Assembly (NCBI GenBank): GCA_963575745.1
Contig: CAUYUJ010019593.1
Coordinates: 438,373 to 502,372, forward strand
Length of the DNA: 64,000 bases
Reading direction: 5' to 3'
Source: Prorocentrum cordatum
Taxonomy: Eukaryota > Sar > Dinophyceae > Prorocentrales > Prorocentraceae
The notes below the pieces were generated by a model, which was not told the DNA's origin, did not search any database, and was given only the letters and a program-made list of their open reading frames with translations. The translations under genes and the position numbers were made by a program. Positions 44,421-54,285 of this stretch are shown here, one piece after another (position 1 is the stretch's first letter; each line of letters starts with the position of its first letter).

Positions 44421-44696
44421 GAGCAGACGTGCGGTGCTATGCGGCCACCGCTGCAGGCAGTGCCCTGGCATAGCTCAGACCAGGTGGGTGAGGCCGTGGC
44501 CTCGAGAACCTGTCTTGTTTGGACACGTGCAGATGAAGAGGAGATGACGTCTCAGGCGAAACGCCGGGCCCGCCCTGCTGACACGCCTGGGGGTTCGACA
44601 GGGAGGAGTCCGTCGCAAGGAAGAGGGGCGGAGGAGGAGGAGGGGAGGGCCAGCGCCGGAATGAGGCCGAGAACTGCTTCAAGCCTGGGAGGCTGG
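44421..44696. other. Unassigned spacer
   Basis: No recognised gene; it leads into the next GGA tract. Confidence 0.4.
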
Positions 44697-44825
44697 AGGA
44701 GGAGGAGGAGGAGGAGGAGGAGGAGGAGGAGGAGGAGGAGGAGGAGGAGGAGGGAGGAGGAGGAGGAGGAGGAGGAGGAGGAGGAGGAGGAGGAGGAGGG
44801 AGGAGGAGGAGGAGGAGGAGGAGGG
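44697..44825. repeat. (GGA)n tract
   Basis: About 130 bp with a few extra G. Confidence 0.95.
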
Positions 44826-45027
44826 GCCTCCAGGGGGTCTCTTGGGGCCTCGAGGCTCCTCGGGCCCTCTGGAAACACCTTGGGGCCTGCTGGGGGCTCT
44901 CTCCCCGGGGCCTCTTCGTTTGCGATGGGGCCCTCCCGGGCCTGCTGGCGCCATCTGGGCGGGCCTCGGGTTCGCTGGGAGTTTTCTTCCTGAGGGGGCC
45001 GGGTGCGCTCGGAGGGGGGGCGCCCGG
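44826..45027. repeat. Dispersed G-rich TCTTGGGGCC-type sequence
   Basis: The same one-orientation texture as 29745 and 45436. Open frames are Gly/Leu/Ser-rich. Confidence 0.55.
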
Positions 45028-45194
45028 CAGTCGGGCCGCTGAAAGAGGGAGCGCTAAAGCAGGAGCGAGGCCCCTTCTTGGCCCTGTAAGCGCCTCCGTG
45101 CCCCAGGAGGGCAGGAGGAACAGCACCGCAGGAACCTAAGTGACATCGAGCCCCTTCCGAGCCCAAGCTGCTCCTTATTTCAGCGTCTTGACTG
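45028..45194. mobile_element. Tc1/mariner-like miniature element, copy 4
   Basis: The left end CAGTCGGGCCGCTGAAA pairs with the complement of the right end, CAGTCAAGACGCTGAAA. The right side keeps the TA (45195-45196); the left has GG in place of TA. The interior has GAGCGAGGCCCCTTCTTGG and ACATCGAGCCCCTTCC. Confidence 0.7.
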
Positions 45195-45360
45195 TAGTGC
45201 CAGCTTGGTGCGCCTGGGCCGTCTTGGAGCCCAGTTGGGGAGAGGATCGAGGAGCCAGGATCGAGGGGATCGAGGAGGGAGGGGGGAGAAGCGAGCAGCG
45301 ATCGGCGAAGAGCGACTGCCGAGGCGGGAGGGGCGAGGAGGGAGACCCCAGGAGGGAGGA

Positions 45361-45435
45361 GGCGGGAGGAGGAGGAGGAGGAGGAGGAGGAGGAGGAGGA
45401 GGAGGAGGAGGAGGAGGAGGAGGAGGAGGAGGAGG
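45361..45435. repeat. (GGA)n tract
   Basis: About 75 bp, nearly pure. Confidence 0.95.
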
Positions 45436-46080
45436 GACCTCTTTGGGGTCTCCTGGGGCCTCGTGAGGAGAGGACTCTCGGGATGACTCTCTTCGGGCTC
45501 TCGTGGGGCCTTCTTTAGGGCTGTTGTGGCTCCTCTGTGGCCCTCCCCAGCCTCCTGGGGCCATCTGCGCGGCCGTTGGGACCATTGGAAGCTGTTTTGG
45601 GGAGGACCGGGAACGTTCGGGAGGTGCCTTGCGCCATCTTGGCAGCCTTTTGGGCCGTCTTGGAGCTCTGTCGGGCCGTCTGGGGGCCCAGTTGGGCCGT
45701 CGTGGGGCTCTATCAGGGGCCTGCTGGGCCGTCTTGGGCCGATCTTGGGGACTTCTTGGAACGTGCTGGGCTCTCCGAGGCCCGAAACAGGAAGCATGCA
45801 AAACTCATACGCCAACCATATGGCAGTCCATGTGTTGTTCTCCTGGGGCCTCTCAGGGGTCCTCTTGGAGGCGTCTGGTGGCGTGATTTATGCCTTCTCA
45901 GGCTTTCGGGCCATCTTGGGCCGCCTTGGGGCGTTCTTGAGCTGTGTTGGAGCTCTCTAGGGCGGTCCAGCGCCACTCGTGGGCGGTCTTGGAGCCATCT
46001 TGGGATTCGTCAGAGTGCGTCCCGGGGGCGCCTGGGAGCGCGCCAGGGTATATTTGTGGCCACTTGGGCGCCCGCCTTTC
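45436..46080. repeat. Dispersed G-rich TCTTGGGGCC-type sequence
   Basis: CCGTCTTGGAGC, CTCTCGGGG and similar units. The long frames reading through (both strands) have no domain; the + frame 45537-46106 starts and ends in repeats. Confidence 0.55.
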
Positions 46081-46102
46081 CTGTACGCGGTGCCCCCCCG
46101 CC

Positions 46103-46423
46103 TTAGAATGCGTAGGTGACGTCGGGCTCCACCTTTGCCTGCCACATCTCGCTGAGCACCGCCAGGGCCCATTGCCACTGTCTGCCTTGGCCGAGTACGC
46201 TGATGGTTGCATAGTAGCACCCCAGGCTGACAGCCGAACGTTGTCGAGACGCTTCGCGGAAGAGCTGCAACGCTTCGCTCCACTGCTTTGCCGTACCGCA
46301 TTTCTTTATGGCCGCGTCGAGGGTCGAACGTGAAACCACCTGCCGTGACTCTCGTCGGATGCCCAGCATCCCAGATAAGGTCGGTCCATGATGGCTTGAT
46401 CCAGAAGGGACCGCGCAGCACAT
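46103..46423 (-). CDS. PPR-like protein exon (two repeats), diverged
   Basis: A 106-codon minus frame. A first unit of unusual wording (STLDAAIKKCGTAKQWSEAL then QLFREASRQRSA, about residues 33-66) is followed by a typical one (CYYATISVLGQGRQWQWALA then VLSEMWQAKVEPDVTYAF, about 69-106). The frame stops just after VTYAF at 46105. The first unit (KCG..KQWSEALQLF) is the form often found as the N-terminal PPR unit in dinoflagellate proteins. Expected role: organellar RNA binding. The preceding 30 residues are not PPR. Confidence 0.7.
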   Translation of the reverse strand: MCCAVPSGSSHHGPTLSGMLGIRRESRQVVSRSTLDAAIKKCGTAKQWSEALQLFREASRQRSAVSLGCYYATISVLGQGRQWQWALAVLSEMWQAKVEPDVTYAF

Positions 46424-47474
46424 GGCCGTTCTCCAGCAGTCGCCACTCGGAGCGCTGCGCTCGAGCGGTGGCGGAACTTACCGTAGGCACGTGACATGTA
46501 AACCTCGGTTGCACCAGACGGGTCGTACAGCGAGCGAGTTTTCATTTGCTATGCGACGCCTGCCTGTGAGCTCCCGATGGGAACTGTGGGGAAGTACTCG
46601 TGTCGAACACGATGCGTTAACATGTGCATGCTTAGTGGTGGTCAGGAAATGTCACCAGCCTTCTGGGCGGAGGCGGTCTAGAGCGTTGCCTCTTCAAAGC
46701 TCCTTTTCCCTTCCCTCCCCCTCTCCCCCCCACGTATCCCTGGGCCTGGACGGGTTAAGACGTGCCGCGAAGTGTCAGCATGTCATCTGGGGTCCAAGAT
46801 GGCCGATGGCTTCGAGGGAGCTGCAAATAGCCCAAGATGGCCTCCACAATGGGTCCAACTATTCCAGAACTGCTCAATGTAGCTTCCAACGTGCGTTCAA
46901 GAAGACCGCTCCAAGATGGGTGCGCACAAGCGGCCTCGGAGCCTCCCAATCAGGCCCCCAATGCCCCAATCCGTCGAATGCAAACATCAAACATACATCC
47001 AAACATATAGGCTCCTGACTGGTACCTTGAGCGCCCCAAGAGGTGACTTTTGAGTCTCCAGATGGGAACAAGGCTTATGTCCTGCAAAATGGTCCCAAGA
47101 GGGCCTCCAAGGCTACTACAAGTGCCCCAAGAGGGCCTCGACGGCAAAACCATTGCCCAAAGACGGCCTCAAGTTTGTCCAAGAGCGGCCAACAAGGGAA
47201 GACGCAATTTTGGCAGCCCCACAGGAGGGTCAGTAAAATTAGGACCCAATTTCGTTGGTCGATACCCTCCACGATGGCCCCAGGAAGGACTCCACGGCTC
47301 ACAAGAAGTCCCCACAGGGACCCCCAGGTTCGGGGAAGCTCTCAGCATAACCCCAAAGAGGGTTTTTACGATGGCTCATACAGGCCTCCAAGAAGCTCCC
47401 AGAGCAAAGGTCCGCAGATGCATTGATATTTGAATCGTTGTCGTCATCGTCGCAATCGCCTTCTCCCCCATCCT
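46424..47474. other. Unassigned spacer with inverted G-rich sequence
   Basis: From about 46790 to 47400 it is the C-rich complement of the dispersed texture (CCAAGATGGCC, CCAAGAGGGCCTCC). No gene is recognised. Confidence 0.45.
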
Positions 47475-47768
47475 TCTCCTCCTCCTCCTCCCCATCCTCC
47501 TCCTCCTCTTCACCTTCCTCCAGCTCCTCCTCCTTCCCCCCTCCTCCTCCTCCTGCCCCTCCTCCTCCTCCTCCTCCTCCTCCTCCTCCTCGTCCTCCTC
47601 CTCCTCCTCCTGCTCCTCCTCCTCCTATTTCTCTTCCTCCTCCCAACCAAGGTTAACCAGATGGTGAATGAGAACATCTTCAATTCAACTCATCCTTATT
47701 CTGCTCGCCTTCCTCCTCCTCCTCCTCCTCCTCCTCCTCCTCCTCCTCCTCCTCCTCTTGCTGCTCCT
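47475..47768. repeat. (CTC)n tracts, two blocks
   Basis: Blocks at 47475-47650 and 47708-47768, split by a short unique spacer with AAGGTTAACCAGATGG. Confidence 0.95.
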
Positions 47769-48024
47769 CCCACTCCTCTCGCCTGATCATTCTCCTCCGC
47801 TATTCCCTGTTCGACAGGTCCGCGAAGGCACGTGTGGTTCACTCTTGGGCTCACTGAGACTGTCGTCAAGCTTCGGGTTCACAGCCTCCCCTGCTCCTGT
47901 TCCACAGCCTGCTCCCCCCACGCCCCTGATCACGGCAGCTCGCCTGGGCAGCGTTGCTCGACGGGCTGGTGGGACTGTGCCATGCGTCGAGCAAAAGCCC
48001 ACAAACCCACAGACGCTTGCGATA

Positions 48025-48196
48025 CAGTCATCGGCCTGACCCAAGGAACGATAAAGAAGGAACGAAGCCCCTGTTTTCCAAGGAACGATACATAATAACA
48101 AACACGCATAAGGAAGGATACGTAACGCATGCAAGCCTTAAGGAACGACCGAGCCCCTTTTGAAACGTAAGTGTTCCTTACTCAAGCCGCTCACTG
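48025..48196. mobile_element. Tc1/mariner-like miniature element, copy 5
   Basis: A 172-bp element between TA pairs (48023-48024, 48197-48198). Left CAGTCATCGGCCTGACCC pairs with the complement of the right end, CAGTGAGCGGCTTGAG. It is closest to copy 3, sharing GGAACGAAGCCCCT, GGAACGATACATAATA and GGAACGACCGAGCCCCTTTT. Confidence 0.9.
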
Positions 48197-48405
48197 TACA
48201 GCACAGTACGTTGCAGCGCAACCCGCGCCCCGGCAGCGAGCGGACGCGCCCCGCTCGCAGACAGACCTCGGCGGCATGGCCGCTGCTCGGCCCACGGAGG
48301 CCCCTGCTCGCGCAGGCCGCTCGCGCAACAAGGAGCCAGCGGACGAGGCGGCTCCGCGAGCGGGGCCGAAGCATCGCCGAATAGGCACCGCAGCCCCCTC
48401 TTGAA
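48197..48405. other. GC-rich spacer, no gene recognised
   Basis: A short gap between a mariner-like element and a family-R repeat. Confidence 0.4.
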
Positions 48406-48570
48406 GAGGCCCTGGGACACACAGAGAAGTACGTCACACAAATAACAGGGTTCCCCATGTCTCCCCAGACTTTCGGGGTCTCTGTCTTCCCCCCCACTTC
48501 CCATATTCTCCCGTCTTTTCTGGGAATCGACGATTCATTGTGTCTGTGTGTGTTTTTTCCCCTCCTTGAT
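48406..48570. repeat. Family-R dispersed repeat, copy 3
   Basis: It begins GGCCCTGGGACACACAGAG and ends TGTGTTTTTTCCCCTCC, with GTCTTCCCCCCCACTTCCC and TTTTCTGGGAATCGACGATT inside. Confidence 0.75.
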
Positions 48571-49714
48571 TCTGCAGTGGGAGGCCCTGGCATGCTCGCG
48601 CCGTGAGCAAAGCACAGCGGAGGGCTCCGGCTGTTTTCGGCCGCGGGGGGGGCGTCGCCGGGCCCCGGGGCGGGACCGTCAGGCACCGCCTCGGAACGAG
48701 CAGCCAGCCTTGGGGGAACGGTCGGGACTTCCGGGAATCGCGCAGGGAACCAGTCAAGACATCGCATGTCTGAGAAAGCCCATACGCTGAGGCCACCAGG
48801 AGACAACCAAAGCGATCGCAGAGGTGCTCTCCTGAGCACGTCGGTTGAAATTAAATTTGGCGCCACCGGTGCCCGTGGCCGTGCCGAAGACGCGAGACCG
48901 TGGGTACTGGGAGGGGGCCTGAACGTGACGTGTACGTTGCGGAGATGGTGCGTGCACACGCTTGGGCGCTCCGCTCTCTCGGTGGCTTCCTCTGGTATGG
49001 CCTGCGACTGCACACAGACAGCCCCGGGAGGTACACGGAGAGAGTCGAGAGGAGAGAGCAGAGTGCAGAACGCAGGGAGTAGAGAGTAGAGGGCACAGAG
49101 CGGATAGGGATGCGAGAGAGGAGAGTAGAGAATGCGGAGGTCGAAAACAGGAAGGGATGGAGTACATAGTTCAGGGTAGAAGCGAGACAATGGAGAATGA
49201 AGAACGGCGAACAGAGAGAACCGCAGTCGTCATTCTGCGCTCTTCGCCATCGCCAGCGTGCTGCATTCCATTTCTCGCACGAACAACTGGCTGATCAGGA
49301 TCTCCTTCTGCGTAATGTTCGTCATTGGCGGCTCGCGCGAGGGAAAGGGCCTGCAAGCGCCTCAAAGGCCTCTAGGAAGCCGGGAGTGCTTCTGAGAACT
49401 CACATGCCTCCTTAGAATTCCCGCCCCTCATTCTTGCACAGAACTTCGACATCGTACTTTCCACACAATCGACCCCCAAAGGTCTGGACTCCTATACCCG
49501 GGGCCAATTTTTCATCCCGCGGGTCGTTTCTGAGGGTCCTGGGGCCTGGTGAGGGCCACCAGAAAGCCTAAAACTGACCAACAACCTCCAGCTGCGATTT
49601 CAGCCCGTTGTTCCATTCGCGAAAACGCCTGTGACTGGCCTTCCTTCCCCCCCTGGTCGTTACGATTCGCCCTGGCGCCGTGTAGAAATTCGCCTTCGCC
49701 ACGCACTGATAAAC
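48571..49714. other. Unassigned spacer
   Basis: Texture rich in GAGAGTAGAGAG at about 49030-49190. No domain in any frame. Confidence 0.4.
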
Positions 49715-49904
49715 TTATGTCGGGCGTGTTTCCCTACATGGGGATTTTCGACGAAAAAAAAGATACCCCAAAAATACCCCAAGAAGGTCAACAAATACAA
49801 AAAAAATAATCCCCAGACTATTTTTGGACTATTTGTTTGGACTATTTTGGGGGTATTTTCATTTTTCGTTGAAAATCCCCCCTGTAGGGGGACAGGCCCG
49901 AGTT
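49715..49904. mobile_element. Family-A inverted-repeat element, copy 4
   Basis: The longest copy (about 190 bp). The left GGGCGTGTTTCCCTACATGG, then GGATTTTCGACGAAAAA, pairs with the complement of the right end (GGGCCTGTCCCCCTACAGGG, then GGATTTTCAACGAAAAA), arms of about 40 bp. The A/T-rich centre includes ACCCCAAAAATACCCC and TTTGGACTATTTG. I found no clear target duplication. Confidence 0.8.
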
Positions 49905-49982
49905 AACGCCAGCTGCTCGTCCCGAATCGTCCCTTGCCGGTCCCGGGGCCCAGCGAGGGCCTCCAGAGGGCCCACAACCGAA

Positions 49983-50142
49983 GGGGGCCCTGGGACACAC
50001 AGAAAAATACACACAAACGACAGGATCCCCCATACTCTCCCATACTTTCTGGGCTCTCGTCTCCCCCCCCACTCCCCACATCTTCCCATGCTTTCCTATA
50101 GGCATCGGCGATGAACCGTGCCTGTGTTTTTTCCCCTCCTGA
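49983..50142. repeat. Family-R dispersed repeat, copy 4
   Basis: GGGGGCCCTGGGACACACAG at the left and CTGTGTTTTTTCCCCTCCTG at the right, near identical at both ends to copy 1. It lies 79 bp after the family-A copy 4. Confidence 0.75.
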
Positions 50143-50584
50143 ACAAACCTCGCTCCGGGGACGCCTCGGGGCGGACCCCCGAGTATCGGCGACTCCAAAG
50201 GGTGTGGCATGCAAAGGGTGTGGTTTGCAACCGGCATCCTGGGGACCATCCTGGGGGGCACCCGGGGGGGCGCGCGGGGACCTCGATAGAGTTCTCCCGC
50301 GCCCCGAGGAGGCCCGACGAGGACAGCGTCGTTCCCCCCAGGCCCCAACGGTGCCGATCGCAAATCACACCCCGGCGTAACCATACCCTTTGTAGTCGCC
50401 GAGAGCAGCGCGCCCGGGGCGGGCCGCCCGGCCCCGCCTGCCGCCCCCGCCGAGGCCCGCGCCCCGAGGAGCACGCCGAGGCCGCCGGGCTGGCGCGCCT
50501 CCAGGAAGCGGCCGAGGTCGCTCCGCCGCCTGGGCGCGCCCAGGGCCCCCTCGGGCCCGGGCCAGGACCACGGCGGGAGGCTTT
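50143..50584. other. GC-rich spacer, no gene recognised
   Basis: A two-copy AAAGGGTGTGG sits at 50197-50216. No gene is recognised. Confidence 0.4.
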
Positions 50585-51259
50585 GCGCTCCTCTCCTCCT
50601 CCTCCTCCTCCTCCGCCTCCGCCTCCTCCTCCTCCTCCTCCTCCTCCTCCTCCTCCTCCTCCTCCTCCTCCTCCCCCCCTCCCCCCTTCTCCTCCTCGGG
50701 CCCGGATCGGAATCACGACGGGAGGCCTTGCGCTACTTTTTCGGCCTGAGGGGGCCCTTAACGGGCCTCGGGACTGTCGAGGGACGGTTCAGGATGAAAA
50801 GCGGGTCCCAGGGAAGGGGTCGAGACGTGCTCGGCTACACGCAAGGAGTGTTCCTGGACAAGAGTGACCTTTGGTGCGCAGATTTGTTTTGGCCGCGGGC
50901 GGATCAAACACAAGCGCACAAGACGCTGCTGCCGCATCGCGCTCGGTGATCGGGGGGCCCCAGTGGGCCCGTACCGAAGGTCACTCCGGCGAAAAGTCAC
51001 TCTTACGCACGTGTAGTCGATTGTCGAACACCTGCTCAGGATGAAAAGCCGGTCCCAAGGAATGGGCCGAGACCTTTGCGGGTCGACGCTATGAAAACAT
51101 TATGACGTCGGAGACCTGGGTGGAGCACGGACCGACCGTCCTGGCATTCCTATAGGCCTACCACGACTTGTTCTTAGAACCGGAAGTGTTCGAATCACAA
51201 AAGATCCGATGTGTTAGAACAAGACAGTCCCAGCCAAACATGTTCTCCGAACATTTCGT
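50585..51259 (+). repeat. Direct segmental duplication, copy 1
   Basis: A CTC tract (50585-50685) then unique sequence from GGGCCCGGATCGGAATCACG (50698) to GAACATTTCGT (51259). It matches 53632-54285 with only a few changes, at a distance of about 3.03 kb. It ends exactly inside a family-S repeat. Confidence 0.95.
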
Positions 51260-51334
51260 GCAGACCACACAAATTCTTAGAACATGCTCTGGTGGGCCTA
51301 TGGGCGAGCCAGGACGTTTCGCCACTGCTTGAAG
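51123..51334 (+). repeat. Family-S dispersed repeat, copy 2
   Basis: It overlaps the end of the segmental duplication. It keeps GGCATTCCTATAGGCCTACC, GTTCTTAGAACC, AGACAGTCCCAGCCAAACAT and GAGCCAGGACGTTTCGCC. Confidence 0.75.
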
Positions 51335-51514
51335 TCTGGGGGCACCCCGCGGGGGAGTGCCGGTCCGCGCGGGCTGCCCAGATCTTCGGCGGCGTGCCCA
51401 CTTCAACCAGAAGTATGTCTCCTTGATTTACGGGCGCAGCCCGTAATTCCCCACAGCCAAAGAGGGGTTCTTGGTTTCTCTGGACACCCCGCGCAGGGAC
51501 AGGAACACCGCCTC

Positions 51515-51576
51515 CCTTCTCACTCACACACTCACACACTCACACACACTCACACACTCACACACTCACACACTCA

Positions 51577-51640
<64 letters not shown>

Positions 51641-51850
51641 GTCGTCATCATCACCATCATCATCGCATCATCACTTACACACTCGCACACACTCTCATTC
51701 TCCAACTCACTCACTCACAACCAATACTCACCATCCGTCATTCCTTTCATCACTCATCACTCATCACTCATCACTCATCATCATCATCATCATCAGCATC
51801 AGCATCAGCATCAGCATCAGCATCAGCATCAGCATCAGCATCAGCATCAG

Positions 51851-51916
<66 letters not shown>

Positions 51917-51945
51917 TATCATTACCACAACACCATCTTCAACTG
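51515..51945. repeat. Mixed microsatellites: (CACACT)n, (CAT)n, (CAGCAT)n
   Basis: (CACACT)n at about 51522-51575, (ATC)n 51577-51665, TCACTCATCACTCA units to 51780, (CAGCAT)n 51793-51860 and (CAT)n to 51925. Confidence 0.95.
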
Positions 51946-51956
51946 AGCCTCGTCTC

Positions 51957-52300
51957 TGAATGAATTGCGAGGAAGTCTCAGGGGGAGCCCCCTCCCTGTG
52001 GGGCCCGCCGCTCATGGTTTTAATCCGAGCGGGTCATCGGAACCTAATAGCTGTCGTCACTTTTGGGCCCCTGAGGCTTGACTATGGAAAAAGTATCAGG
52101 CGGGAGCCTCGTCTGCGAGTGAATTCCGAGGAAGTTTTAGGCGGGAGCCCCCTCCCTGTGGGGCTCGCCGCTCATGGTTTTAACCCGAGCGGGTCATCGG
52201 AACCTAGTAGCTGTCGTCACTTTTGAGTCCCTGAGACTTGAATCTGGAAAAAGTATCAAGCGGGAGCCTCGCCTGCGAGTGAATTCCGGGGAAGTTATCC
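51957..52300 (+). repeat. 159/160-bp tandem repeat with codon-like phase
   Basis: TGAATT-CGAGGAAGT starts units at 51961, 52120 and 52280 (spacing 159 and 160). In the + frame the first unit reads NCEEVSGGAPSLWGPPLMVL and RAGHRNLIAVVTFGPLRL, then the unit repeats with changes. The 159-bp step keeps phase; the 160-bp step breaks it, so a second frame (52174-52443) carries on. It leads directly into the frame with DDRFYICRPHDSTE that precedes the GRRR-GD domain copy B. Confidence 0.8.
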
Positions 52301-53302
52301 AGGACACGATCTACGAATTGGATGATGACGCTCGCCATGCCATGTATTCCTCTCGGGTACCTCCGGAGCCCGCTGCGGATCCTCCTCGAGAACCCCAGGA
52401 CGACCGATTTTACATCTGCAGGCCGCATGATTCCACAGAGTGATGCCGCGTGACGTGCCTGTTCGTATACAGCGATGTGAAGTTTACGTCTTGGACTTCT
52501 TTTCAGAAAGGCGCCGCGCAGGAGACGTACAGTCCCGCATTTCAGCCACAGCAATTTTGCTGGACTGTGGAAATATTGGCCATACACTACATCAAGGGTG
52601 ACCTCACCGGGCAGAGTACGATAGATTAATAGTCTGAACACATCACGGCCAGACGCGTCTGGAACACGGGGGGGGTGGGTCCTTGTGAAACTTGGTGTGC
52701 TGCACGGTGGTTGGAGGCCCACCCCCACCCCCGCTGCGCACCAACGAATAGACTCGGGGCGTCCCATGGGCCTTGGAGACGCAGCAGGAGCAGCTTGAAG
52801 CAGGCAGCCTTCTCTTAAACTCTATCGTGCTTCTCTTCGGGGTGCAGTTGGCGGCAGGGACTTCAGCAGCCCGATCGAACATCCCTTGCCTGCGTGGTGG
52901 CGGGCCCAAGCGCCCACGTCATTCATGTGGGCCTCTTTGAGGGCCATTGCCTCACCACCCATTACAAGTATCATCGCTTTCGACCTGTGTTGCTTCCAAG
53001 AGGGCCCCCTTCAGAGCACGGCAGGGCCCCCCACTCGAATTGTTGCACATCGTATGGCCGCCATGAATCATGTCCACGAAACTATCAGCGATGGCCGCTG
53101 CCCTCATCCAACACGTTCTCATTCGACGCTCCTGGAAACAATGGAAGACGGCACCTTTAGAACTGCCTGTCAGAAAACATACCCGGCACACATGGGTGCT
53201 GCTTTTGCCCAAAGTACCACGACAGACATAGCTCAGCCGATTTTGACAGTGAAAGGGATCCCACGACATCTGAGCTGCACTCAGGGACTCATATGTACCT
53301 GA
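52300..53302 (+). pseudogene. GRRR-GD domain ORF, copy B (function unknown)
   Basis: Upstream text DDRFYICRPHDSTE (frame 52174-52443) aligns with RHYKYRTHDFTQ before copy A. Then VYVLDFFSERRRAGDVQSRI (52482) aligns with LNCFSGRRREGDAQSWI of copy A. After a broken middle (RPMGLGDAAG aligns with RPLGHGQAG), the frame 52886-53302 and its upstream continuation give SPIEHPLPAW, RAQAPTSFMW, IIAFDLCCFQ, GPPTRIVAHRM, ISDGRCPHPTRSHSTL and DGTFRTACQKTYPAHMGAAF. Each block aligns in order with copy A. No known catalytic motif is secure. The copy has internal stops upstream of 52886, so it is decayed. Confidence 0.55.
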
Positions 53303-53631
53303 CAGTGTGTGTGTGGCGAGGTACTTCAGGAGGCAACTGACTGTGCTGGGACCAAGAGGGGGAACGCTGGCCACGTCGGGATCCCGAGGTGAGTAGGTGG
53401 GCTGGCTTCTTTAGCTTCAGCTTCCCTCCCTCCCCCCCTGCCCCCGCGACCATCCCATGCCCTTCCACCCGCCCGCGCCCGAGCCAGACGACGCCGTAGG
53501 CGCCGAGGCTTGGGCTCTTGAGGACGCGGAGGCCGAGGCTGCCGCCACCCTCTACAGGAAGGGCGTGCCCGAGGAGGCTGGGGGGTCTCCCTTTTCTCCT
53601 TCCCCCCCTCCCCCTCCTCTTGTGGTGCCTC
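53303..53631. other. Spacer between GRRR-GD copy B and duplication copy 2
   Basis: The + frame at 53457 is acidic and Ala-rich (EDAEAEAAATLYRKG) but runs into the CTC tract; no domain is recognised. Confidence 0.4.
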
Positions 53632-53670
53632 CTCCTCCTCCTCCTCCTCCTCCTCCTCCTCCTCCTCCTC

Positions 53671-53701
<31 letters not shown>

Positions 53702-54285
53702 TCCCTCCCCCCTTCTCCTCCTCGGGCCCGGATCACAATCACGACGGGAGGCCTTGCGCTACTTTTTCGGCCTGAGGGGGCCCTTAACGGGCCTCGGGAC
53801 TGTCGAGGAACGGTTCAGGATGAAAAACGGGTCCCAGGGAAGGGGTCGAGACGTGCTCGGCTACACGCAAGGAGTGTTCCTGGACAAGAGTGACCTTTGG
53901 TGCGCAGATTTGTTTTGGCCGCGGGCGGATCAAACACAAGCGCACAAGACGCTGCTGCCGCATCGCGCTCGGTGATCGGGGGGCCCCAGTGGGCCCGTAC
54001 CGAAGGTCACTCCGGCGAAAAGTCACTCTTACGCACGTGTAGTCGATTGTCGAACACCTGCTCAGGATGAAAAGCCGGTCCCAAGGAATGGGCCGAGACC
54101 TTTGCGGGTCGACGCTATGAAAACATTATGACGTCGGAGACCTGGGTGGAGCACGGACCGACCGTCCTGGCATTCCTATAGGCCTACCACGACTTGTTCT
54201 TAGAACCGGAAGTGTTCGAATCACAAAAGATCCGATGTGTTAGAACAAGACAGTCCCAGCCAAACATGTTCTCCGAACATTTCGT
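53632..54285 (+). repeat. Direct segmental duplication, copy 2
   Basis: A CTC tract (53632-53700) then GGGCCCGGATC (53723) through GAACATTTCGT (54285). Differences from copy 1 include GAGGAACGG for GAGGGACGG and AAAAACGGG for AAAAGCGGG. Sequence beyond 54285 is unrelated to that beyond 51259. Confidence 0.95.

Noticed and set aside
46103-46423. Calling this block a full PPR gene with start codon
   Set aside because: The first 30 residues are not PPR-like and the frame stops right after the second repeat, so only an exon is supported.
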